Part shown: positions 1 to 8,600 of the stretch, one piece after another
Layout: each line of letters opens with the position of its first letter
Numbering within the stretch: position 1 is the stretch's first letter
IMG/VR virus record: IMGVR_UViG_3300012928_000061
Location: 1-20,414 of that record
DNA: 20,414 bases
Source: a virus
Strand: one strand, 5' to 3'
Program-made: the position numbers and the translations under genes
The notes under the pieces: model-generated
The model's database searches: none
Seen by the model: only the letters and a program-made list of their open reading frames with translations
Told to the model about the DNA's origin: nothing

Positions 1-3000
1 AATTATCTGAATTAAATGACAGAACATTAAGACAGTTAGAAGAGAGAAGAAGCCAATTCATAGATCCGTTACAAGAATCTACAATAAAAAAACTAGAGCA
101 AGGAATTGATGCCCCTTTATTTCAGAGAAAAGCATTATTTACTACTGAAGGACAAACTCAAGAGCTCCCACTCAAAACAGCTCTTGCTGAAATGAATGAA
201 ACTGGAGATACGTTCAAAATTGACAATGATGCAATAAATAAAGCCTTGATAGAAAGTGTTGCTGGAAAATTTGGAGTGGAAGTAGGAGTTGGCTTTAATC
301 CGTCAAAACTTCAAAAAGATTTGTTTTTAGGCATGCGAGACATAGATGTGAGGGGAGGAAGAATTAGTGCATCCGATATAAGAAATATAACCGCTCAATC
401 ATTTTCAAGCATTGATGATCCAGATGAAAAATTAAGATCATATCTTTTTGGCGTAGACAAGGGGTTAATTCAAGCCACAGATCAAGAAGTTCAGCAAGCA
501 GAAGCTGCTCTTACGGCAATGAAAGAAGATCAAAAAAATATAAAAGCTATAAAAGGGCAAAGACAAAGACAATTGATAGGGGCAAAAGGGGTTGCAGAGT
601 TTGAATCCAAGTCAATGGATGGCTTAAGAACATTAAACGAACTCATATCTCAGTCTGGAGGTATTCGAGGAGTAATTGCAGCAGAAGAAGAAAAAATATT
701 TACGGAGACAACAACTGCTCTTAGATTTACTCAAACATTTAATGAAGTTTTAAAAGCCCAAATAAAAACTAGGCTTAAAAGCTTAAGAAACGATGAGACA
801 ATTGCAGCAAATGCGGATAGTGCATTAATTATTGGAGCAGAAAGAACAAGAGAACAAAGAATAGGAGCAGAAAGAAGACTTGCTTTTATGGATACAGATT
901 TGGGACAAACGCAAAATCAAGACATGCTTTCTAAAGAAATAACTAGTCAAGAAACTTCTGCGAGATTAGCAGAGGAAAGATTAAATTATTTAGCATCAAA
1001 TCAAAGCGAAGAAATACGTTTAAGAGAAGCAATGCTAAAAGAAGACAGAAGTGCTCTTGCGACTAAAATTAGAACTAATCAAATATTGATTGATAATGAA
1101 AACTTTGAAAAAGAAAACGAATTATCTGGATTAGGAAATTTTGTAGAAAGGTCTCAAAGTGCAATAATGGACTTAAGAGAAAGAGGTCAAAATCTAGGCA
1201 GGTTTTCGTTGGGCGATGCGGGATTTAATATAGCAAACGATATAACTGCCTTAGCCGAGGATTCTAGCCTAGCAACAGGTCGAGCGAGCATACTAGGGAG
1301 AACAGGGAACGATCAAGTTGCATCAAAAGCAATTAGCGAAGCTATACAGAAACAAAACGAATTAGCTAAAGAGTATGGAACTTTTTCTCCAGTAGTAGAT
1401 ACGTTAAGAGAAAAAATAGCTCAGTCAAGTGTTAACGTAGCAACATTTTCAGAAAGACTTACGGCAATAACTTTTGACAATGTGAGAACAGGACTAGTTG
1501 ATTTAATAAAAGACTTAGGCGATGCATCAAAAACATCTGGCGATGCATGGAAAAACTTTGCAAGAGGATTAGCTACTACTATTGGAGATGCACTTATACA
1601 AAGAAATGTAGATGTAATTATGCAGTCATTGGCTCCAATATTTGGAGCTGATTTAAGAGGGGTAGAAGAAAGAAATCTAGCGATAAATCAAGCAATTAGT
1701 TCTGATCTTCGTACTGGGCTTGGAGCTCAAGGAGCAATTGCGATGGGCATTTCCACACTTAATTCAAGATTTACGGAACTAACTCAAGCGATGAATGCTT
1801 CTTCAGGAGCTGGATTTTATTCTGGAGGGCCAGTTTCGGGAAAAGCAGGAAGAGATGTAATACCAGCCATGCTAACAAATGGAGAGTATGTTATAAATGC
1901 AAGGTCATCAAAAAAGATTGGAAGAGAGGCATTAGATCAAATAAACGAAAATGCGGAAATACCTGATGAAGTCTTATCAAGATCAACAATTAACAGAACT
2001 CTTTCTATAGAAAAATATGATCCTTTTGATGACGATAATTTACAAAAATATGATCCTGGAGGAAAAGTAGACTCCTCTGACAAACCTTGGGTAGAAAGTT
2101 ACCTGCAAAGACAAGGAGCAAAAGGCAAAGCATTTCTTAACCAAGGATTGCCCACAATGATTGGAACCTACACAGGCTCACAATTATATAGAAAAAACTC
2201 TAACAAACAACCAAAGGTTGAAAGAGAAGAAGAATTTAACCAAGCTAAATTAAAAAGCTTAAACACTAAATCAGTAATAGACTCAAAAAATCTTACAGGT
2301 AGAGCAATTGCTGAAGACAAAACTCAAAGAGAATATGGAGGGTTTTTACTAAGACAGGCAGACAGAAGAGTACAAAAACAAAATCAAGAGTACATGGAGG
2401 GAGTCCAGCAAGCAAATTCAATCAAAATGGCTGTAGCTTCTTTCGTTGCCGCTGAAGTAGTTAGTGCTGCAGTAGATTATGTTGGAACAAAAGTGACTAA
2501 AGCATTAAGAGAAAACCAAACAGCAAATGCATTTGAAGCATATCAAAAGAAGGGCGGAGAATTAGAAAAAGAAGGATATGTAAAGAAAATTAGAAGTGGA
2601 AGAATCGAAAATCCAGCTACAGGAACAGTTACCGATGCAGCACTTATACAAAGATCTACCTTTGCAGGAAAAGAAATCGACAGACTTCAAGAGTCCATAG
2701 CCAAAAGAAATTACATGGGCATGGATCCCAAAAACATAATAATAGATAAAGATGCATATAGGGCTGCCAGAAAGATGGGTGGAGATGCCTTTAGTGTTCC
2801 TTACTCTACTCCTTTTGGGAATGGAGAAACATGGGTTCATAGAGGAAGCAGGCTTAGCAGGGCAAATCAAAAACAATTTAGTTTCCTCAATGATTATAAA
2901 AATCCTTCTAGTTTTACATTTAATTCAATGGGAGAATTAATGGTAGAAAAAGGTTATTATAAAGGAGGCACAGTACAAAAGAAAATTTTGTCTAAGGAAT

Positions 3001-3695
3001 CTGAAAAAAGCAAATTAATACAAAAAACTATAGAAAATATAGAAAAACAAAATATATCAAATATAACAAATAATTCTATAGTAGAAGGGATGCTTTCGTC
3101 TATAAAAGGATTCAAGTATCAGTACAAAAACAAAGGCGGTTCAGTAGCTGCGATGTTAACTGACGGAGAGTATGTATTCAATAAAGATTCCTCAGGAAAA
3201 ATAGGCAATAGATTATTAGAAGCTATCAATAAATATAACGGGGGAGGCTTTGTTTCTGGGCAAAGAGGAATAGATAAGGTCGGCCCCTTTATGCTAGAAG
3301 ATGGATCTTTTGTGATCAATGCCAAATCTACCCAAAAAATGGAAGAAGACCATCCTGGCATTATGTCAATGCTGAGTTCAAAACCTAATATAGCAAAAGC
3401 AATGCTTTCAGGATTTAATCAGGGCGGAAGAGTAGGAGGGCAAGGTTCTGCAACGATAAATGAATCCGAAAGAAGTCAGGATAAAATTGCAAATCAAACA
3501 AACCAAAGCAGAGAAAACACAAACAATATAAACATATCAATAAACATTGATAAGTCAGGATCAACTTCTGAATCGACTAATATATCTGCAGAGGAAGAAT
3601 ACAGGGAAAATCAGGAAATGTCTAGCAGGATAAAGGATGCCGTTCTTAATGTAATCAGACAAGAAAAAAGAATAGGCGGCGAGCTGTATACTTAA
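1..3695 (+). CDS. H: tail tape measure protein (lambda H-like), 5'-truncated by window edge
   Basis: Sets tail length, fills the tail tube and is normally ejected ahead of the DNA. The frame is open from base 3 with no stop, so the gene begins upstream; the first internal ATG (192) is not a credible start. At least 1230 codons are visible. Numbered from that ATG, roughly residues 1-480 are Glu/Lys/Gln/Ala-rich and helical, then a typical tape-measure segment follows (GDAWKNFARGLATTIGDAL, near base 1540). One hydrophobic stretch (bases about 2425-2500) could be membrane-active. The C-terminal half carries repeated GGxV motifs and three copies of a Gly/Asp 'AMLTxGEYV(I/F)' motif seen in many tape measure proteins. 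It ends one base before the next gene. No lysozyme or peptidase domain was recognised. The family call is firm; the exact N-terminus is unknown. Confidence 0.9.
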   Translation, partial: LSELNDRTLRQLEERRSQFIDPLQESTIKKLEQGIDAPLFQRKALFTTEGQTQELPLKTALAEMNETGDTFKIDNDAINKALIESVAGKFGVEVGVGFNPSKLQKDLFLGMRDIDVRGGRISASDIRNITAQSFSSIDDPDEKLRSYLFGVDKGLIQATDQEVQQAEAALTAMKEDQKNIKAIKGQRQRQLIGAKGVAEFESKSMDGLRTLNELISQSGGIRGVIAAEEEKIFTETTTALRFTQTFNEVLKAQIKTRLKSLRNDETIAANADSALIIGAERTREQRIGAERRLAFMDTDLGQTQNQDMLSKEITSQETSARLAEERLNYLASNQSEEIRLREAMLKEDRSALATKIRTNQILIDNENFEKENELSGLGNFVERSQSAIMDLRERGQNLGRFSLGDAGFNIANDITALAEDSSLATGRASILGRTGNDQVASKAISEAIQKQNELAKEYGTFSPVVDTLREKIAQSSVNVATFSERLTAITFDNVRTGLVDLIKDLGDASKTSGDAWKNFARGLATTIGDALIQRNVDVIMQSLAPIFGADLRGVEERNLAINQAISSDLRTGLGAQGAIAMGISTLNSRFTELTQAMNASSGAGFYSGGPVSGKAGRDVIPAMLTNGEYVINARSSKKIGREALDQINENAEIPDEVLSRSTINRTLSIEKYDPFDDDNLQKYDPGGKVDSSDKPWVESYLQRQGAKGKAFLNQGLPTMIGTYTGSQLYRKNSNKQPKVEREEEFNQAKLKSLNTKSVIDSKNLTGRAIAEDKTQREYGGFLLRQADRRVQKQNQEYMEGVQQANSIKMAVASFVAAEVVSAAVDYVGTKVTKALRENQTANAFEAYQKKGGELEKEGYVKKIRSGRIENPATGTVTDAALIQRSTFAGKEIDRLQESIAKRNYMGMDPKNIIIDKDAYRAARKMGGDAFSVPYSTPFGNGETWVHRGSRLSRANQKQFSFLNDYKNPSSFTFNSMGELMVEKGYYKGGTVQKKILSKESEKSKLIQKTIENIEKQNISNITNNSIVEGMLSSIKGFKYQYKNKGGSVAAMLTDGEYVFNKDSSGKIGNRLLEAINKYNGGGFVSGQRGIDKVGPFMLEDGSFVINAKSTQKMEEDHPGIMSMLSSKPNIAKAMLSGFNQGGRVGGQGSATINESERSQDKIANQTNQSRENTNNINISINIDKSGSTSESTNISAEEEYRENQEMSSRIKDAVLNVIRQEKRIGGELYT
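1822..3345 (+). repeat. three diverged copies of a GGxV...GEYVI motif in the tape measure protein
   Basis: Copies lie at about 1822-1947 (GGPVSG...IPAMLTNGEYVINARSSKKIG), 3130-3225 (GGSVAAMLTDGEYVFNKDSSGKIG) and 3240-3345 (GGGFVSG...GPFMLEDGSFVINAKSTQKM). Each continues into a helix starting near 'KIG' or 'QKM'. Shorter lone GG(K/T/R)V motifs lie near 2056, 2963 and 3420. These are protein-level repeats, not DNA repeats. Single copies are common near tape measure C-termini; three in one protein suggests local duplication. Confidence 0.7.
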
Positions 3696-3696
3696 A

Positions 3697-4560
3697 ATGA
3701 AAGAAGGTTATGTAAGTTACGAACAAGCTTTTTTTATAGATGGACTTCAGGTTTCTGGAGTACAATCAATACAAGGAGGTTACTTTATTACTGAGGCTCC
3801 AGTCAATGTACTAGGTTTTGGTAATGTAGGAGAGAGCTTTTTTGAAGCATCACCTAATCAAGGGCAAGCTGCACCACCAAGTAATATGGCGGCATTGGTT
3901 TCTCCAATAGAAGGAAGGTTTGAAATAGAGTCTACATTAGCATCAAGCGATCTTTATCTAAATTATACTGGCGGCCAACCATTTTCTGGAGGAGTAGTTT
4001 ATTCAGATAAGTCATTTGGTTTTAATAGCGGATATATATCGCAACACCAAGTAAGCTGTCAAGTAGGACAACTTCCCTCTACTTCTACTTCAATACTTTC
4101 ATTCGGTGATGTAGGTAGCGGAATAAATCCTAAAGAAGCAAGCTTTCCTCATGCAAACCCTGGTCCAGTTGCTTTTACAAATCAAGAAAACATAAGGGTA
4201 ACATGCAGGGGCTCTTCAACAAATAGAGTAGTTGCTGCATCATATAGGCTATCTACTCAACTAGACCCAATATATGTACTAGGTAATACATTTGCTCATC
4301 AAGTTGATGTAGTTTGGCCAATGATAGGAGAAATGGCATTTAGTATAGAGACTGACGACTATGAATATAAAGCAATGCGAGACTATTTTGTAAAGCCAGA
4401 ATTAAGTGACGTTTCTATGGAAATTTTTGATTGTGATCAGAATCTAATACAAAAATATGAAATAATAAGCGGAAGGCTTGTAACTGAATCAATATCTACA
4501 AGTGTTAATAATCTTATTTCTGTAGATTTATCATATAAAACTTTTTATAATAAAAGATAA
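3697..4560 (+). CDS. tail structural protein, paralogue of the next gene
   Basis: A 287-residue protein, predicted mostly beta, with no signal peptide or membrane segment. I do not recognise a named family. It lies between the tape measure and gpM-like genes, where only tail-tip or tube-associated proteins are expected. It shares a layout with the next gene: an N-terminal 'YE(Q/D)' strand segment, then (S/N)PI(E/A)G at residue 69, then a (G/A)Y(I/L)...SC...P...FG block with Cys121. The matching elements in the neighbour are at residues 143 and 204. The start is an ATG one base after the tape measure stop, with no clear Shine-Dalgarno sequence, so it probably depends on coupling. A structural role near the tail end (distal-tail or tube-like) is inference from position and beta content. 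Confidence 0.65.
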   Translation: MKEGYVSYEQAFFIDGLQVSGVQSIQGGYFITEAPVNVLGFGNVGESFFEASPNQGQAAPPSNMAALVSPIEGRFEIESTLASSDLYLNYTGGQPFSGGVVYSDKSFGFNSGYISQHQVSCQVGQLPSTSTSILSFGDVGSGINPKEASFPHANPGPVAFTNQENIRVTCRGSSTNRVVAASYRLSTQLDPIYVLGNTFAHQVDVVWPMIGEMAFSIETDDYEYKAMRDYFVKPELSDVSMEIFDCDQNLIQKYEIISGRLVTESISTSVNNLISVDLSYKTFYNKR

Positions 4561-5696
4561 TGTCAGAGTATATAAGATATGAGGATGTTCCTGTTGTAAT
4601 AGGTTCTTTAAATAAAGAGCCTAGCTTTGTATTTTCAAATCAAGCTTCATTGTCAATCCAACAGTCTTTGCCTGTAAAAAGATATATTGATGACCATGTA
4701 ATATCTTTTACTAATACTGGAGACATTAGCTTTCTGGCAGACGAAGTTAAAACTTTAACATTAGGCAGTCAAGGTGGGCCAGCTATACCGCTTGCTGACT
4801 CTATAGAAATAGTACCTAGTGGGACATTAATAACATATCCAACTGGAAACAAATTATATTTTGAAGAAGATACTCTTCCTGGAACTTATTTTATAAAAGT
4901 AAGAGCCGAAAATGATTGCGTAATAAGTGAATCTATAGATTGCGAAAATGGAGAAATAGAAGTTCAAAGGAATTATAGCACAGATAACCCTATAGCTGGA
5001 GACCTTATAATTAACTTTTACTTAGATTCAGGAAATTTAAAATCATTCTTTGATTTAACTGGAATTTTTTCTGAAGATGATTACCCTAGAGTAAATGAAA
5101 ATAAAGTAACTGGATTTTTTGGGAATTATTTTTTCGAAGATGCATATCTTGAGTCTTTAAATTTTTCCTGTAGAGCCTTTTATCCATTTACAGCCACTGC
5201 AAGACTTAAGACTTTTGGAACATTAAGATATGATGCATCTAACATAGATAACTTTTTTAATAATCCAGAATATAATGCTCAGAAAAACTTGCCTCACGGA
5301 GCAAGGACAAATATAGTTGGCAAAGAAGATGCAGGGATGACAACAAATCTTTCTTTTGATTATACAATTAATTCTAACAGATCTTATGAATTTAATCTTG
5401 AGACTGGAGGAGCAAATGGGGAAGGCGGAGAACTCCCAGTAAGATCAACCAAAGAAGAAACAGTAAAAGCCTTAAGGATAGAGGGAGAAAATATAAACCC
5501 TTACTTAACTTTATCAGGAAAAAGAGCAAATTTAAAAATAGAACTAGAGGATATAGGGTTTACAGATTTTGAACACGACTCAAAAGGAAAGCTTAATTCG
5601 TTTGAGGTTTATGGTCCAATAGTTTCTCAAGATATATCTGCTGGAGATGGGTCTTATTTAAGAGGCACTGTAACTGTACAGGATACTTATAGATAA
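4560..5696 (+). CDS. tail structural protein, paralogue of the preceding gene
   Basis: A 378-residue beta-rich protein whose ATG overlaps the previous stop (TAATG), implying coupled translation. It shares with the 287-residue neighbour an N-terminal YED-type segment, NPIAG at residue 143 and the AYLESLNFSCRAFYP block with Cys204. It is longer because of an extra segment around residues 60-135 with Ig-like strand texture (GTYFIKVRAENDCVISESIDC) and a different C-terminal third. No catalytic motif is visible. With its sister gene it forms a tandem pair that lambda lacks between H and M. The pair could form stacked rings at the tube/tip junction or a heteromeric collar; this is inference. The family is unrecognised. 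Confidence 0.65.
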   Translation: MSEYIRYEDVPVVIGSLNKEPSFVFSNQASLSIQQSLPVKRYIDDHVISFTNTGDISFLADEVKTLTLGSQGGPAIPLADSIEIVPSGTLITYPTGNKLYFEEDTLPGTYFIKVRAENDCVISESIDCENGEIEVQRNYSTDNPIAGDLIINFYLDSGNLKSFFDLTGIFSEDDYPRVNENKVTGFFGNYFFEDAYLESLNFSCRAFYPFTATARLKTFGTLRYDASNIDNFFNNPEYNAQKNLPHGARTNIVGKEDAGMTTNLSFDYTINSNRSYEFNLETGGANGEGGELPVRSTKEETVKALRIEGENINPYLTLSGKRANLKIELEDIGFTDFEHDSKGKLNSFEVYGPIVSQDISAGDGSYLRGTVTVQDTYR

Positions 5697-8600
5697 TGGA
5701 TATTAATGCAAAAGACTGGGAAGCAGAAGCTACATATAAAAAACATGATGTAGTAAAATTTAATATACCATTAGATCATGCTGGAAACAATAAAGATATT
5801 ACAAGAATCCAAGGAACACGTGGAGATGTAGCTAGTGTAATTAGAATCCATAAATTAGGTGATTTAAGAATTTCAGCATATGTTAAGAAAAGCAATAAAG
5901 ACTCCAAATTAACAAATCATACAAAATTAAAAACGGTTACAGATAGTGATGGAATTATTGATATAGCAAGCTCTAATGGATTAGGAATAGGATTGAGATT
6001 TAAAGATTGGACTAATACCACTTTAGCCCCAAAAGATCCATTAAAAACTTTTAGAGCGATTACTTCTTCAGAAATAGTGGACGAAGAAACCCTGTTTATA
6101 GAAAAGTATATATTAAAAGAAGATATCCCAGAAGGGACAGAAGGAGGGTATCTCCAGCTTTATACATTTTGTTCCTCAATGGTAAGAGCGGGAGATAGCG
6201 TATCTTTTACAAATGTAAAAGTTGACTACGGAAGTCCTTATTTTTATTGCACAAATGACCATACCTCAAGAATTGCAAATTACCCCTTGAGCGATGAAAA
6301 CGATGCTGCTTGGACTCAAAAATTTTTGTGGAGACCATCGTATGGAACATCTTTTGACTTTGAAGGTCTTAATCATAGCATAGAAAAAGACGAAGGAGAA
6401 GACTATCAAATATCATCTTCAATAAATTCTTTAAGAAGAAGAGTAAATATAAATTTCAATAACAGGGATGATAGAGAAGCAAAAGCTATTGTACATTTTT
6501 TACAAGAAAAACATTTTGAATATGAAAGTATATATTCATTAAACGAAAAAGGAGAAAGGCCAGAATCATTAAGGATAAAAGAATTTGATTTTCCAATATC
6601 CCTGCCTTACAGATTAGATTCAAAGTTTATATGCAACTCATTTAATCATCAATTAAAATTCAGAAATAATCATAATATATCTGCAGTTTTTGAAAGCCCA
6701 TATGATAGCGAGCTAGAAAAAGTATGCTCTTTTAATGGGTACAATCCAAAGACAGACCTGATTCTTTTTGTTAAGCTAACTGGCGGAGGGCCTCCGTATA
6801 CATTAAACATAGCAAAGGATACCAGTACAACACCAAATTTTTGGGATGCAAATGATGAGGCTGGAGGAGGCATTACAAATCCAGAGAACTGCCAAACATT
6901 TGAACCTAAAAACACTTGGCCAAAACATTTAGATGGAGTAACAATAACTCCTTCAGACATAGGAGGTGGATCTGGAGAAGTATTTTTACATAACTATCAA
7001 AAAGTTAGAATAACAAGTAATATATCAAAAGAAAGTACGAATGTCACAATTGAAGCCGTAGATGCAGACACAAGCATACAAATAAATGACGAAGCATATT
7101 TTCCTATAGTCATACCTTGTCCTGGGAACCCTGGAGTACATAGTATTTTTATAGATAAACCTGAAGAGATAATGTGGTATCCTTACTTGGCTGTAAGGAA
7201 TTGTGAGTTCAAGCCATCTTATGTTCAAGATATAGAGCAATCGCCAAGAAATACTAACAGTGGGATTGTTGACCATTATCAAAAGCTTGATAAAGATGGG
7301 CCGAACCAAAATCTGTTTAGACTGCAAGTATCTTTTGATTACAGAACAGAAAAAGAAGCAAAAATAATATTACTTTTTCTGGAGCAACATTTAGGATATA
7401 AAAAGTTTAGATTTCAGCTGCCAAGGCCTTACTTGAAAAACAAAAGGCCAGAAACAACATTAACTCAAAATGAATCATCTATATTTTATTGTCCATCTTG
7501 GAGTCATCAAATAGTTTACAAGGATTGCCATAGAATCAGGGCTAACTTTATAGAATCTCCATCCGCAATAACAAATGAACCTTTTGATGATTTAATAAAA
7601 TTTGGAAGAGTCGGAAGCATAGAAAAACCATGCTTTAAAACCATTTATAATCCATCTGTGGTAAAATATGAAATATGTCCACCCTCTTCTAATTTTACTG
7701 CAAGTTTAGGGCCTGAATTTGATAATATTAATGGCAATCAAAAATCGACAATTAGACAGAGTGATTTAATGATATGCATTGATAGATCGGGAAGTATGTC
7801 TGGAGCAAAAGCTGGAGTAGCGCAGACAGTAGGCAGGCAATTAGTTGCATCTTGGAGGCAAGACGATCAATCTCCATTTCAATATGTTACCGCTGTAAAT
7901 CAACCAGTTGCCCACACTAATGATTTTCCAGAAAGTTTTGGATTAAGTGCGGCGGAACCTAACTTAGAACAACAAATTGCACGAGGATTTGATCCTACAA
8001 ACTTGGACAAGTTTGCAATAAAAATCGATCAAAAACGAGTTAACCTTGGAATCGTTTATTTTAATAGCGGCTCCTCTTTAGCTTCAGGATTAAATGGTAG
8101 GCCCCAAGCATATAATAAAACAGGTTTAATAAATAGCATAGTAGCTCAAGCAGGAGGAGGCACTGCATTTGATGGAGCTATGAGAACATGCATAAATGAA
8201 TTTAATAGAAGTGATAGGGCTTTTACCGTAAACAGTAGAATAATAATTTTTATATCTGATGGACAACCTTTTGACGGAAACAATGGAAGGGATCGAAGGA
8301 GAGATGCAGAAGATGTTGCTACTTTTGGAAGAAGATTACATACTTCATATTCCAGCGGCGGAGGTAATCCTAGAGATGATTATGTGGCTAAAGTAGCGGG
8401 GATTTTTCAAGCCGAAATAGATGCAGGATCAACTGTTGAACAAGCAGAAGCATCGTTAATCAGGCAGGGATATGACCCTAATTCAAGAACTGCCATAGGA
8501 TCATGGGCAGATGATCCACTACCAGTTGTAACATTTACTGTAGCAGTTCCTGGGGCAAACACTGGACTAATGAGCAATATGGCTAGTAGGTACGGCCCTC

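Noticed and set aside
192-194. ATG at 192 as the start of the tape measure gene
   Set aside because: The same frame is open and protein-like back to base 3 with no stop, so this is an internal Met of a gene entering from the left edge.
2562-2876. Minus-strand open frames within the tape measure gene (also 3119-3361)
   Set aside because: They are Cys/Phe/Ser-rich antisense reads of a recognised gene, with no motif or independent start signal.
1-3695. Lysozyme or transglycosylase domain in the tape measure protein
   Set aside because: No catalytic Glu-containing transglycosylase motif or peptidase motif was found in the visible part. The only wall-degrading domain recognised in the window is in gpK.
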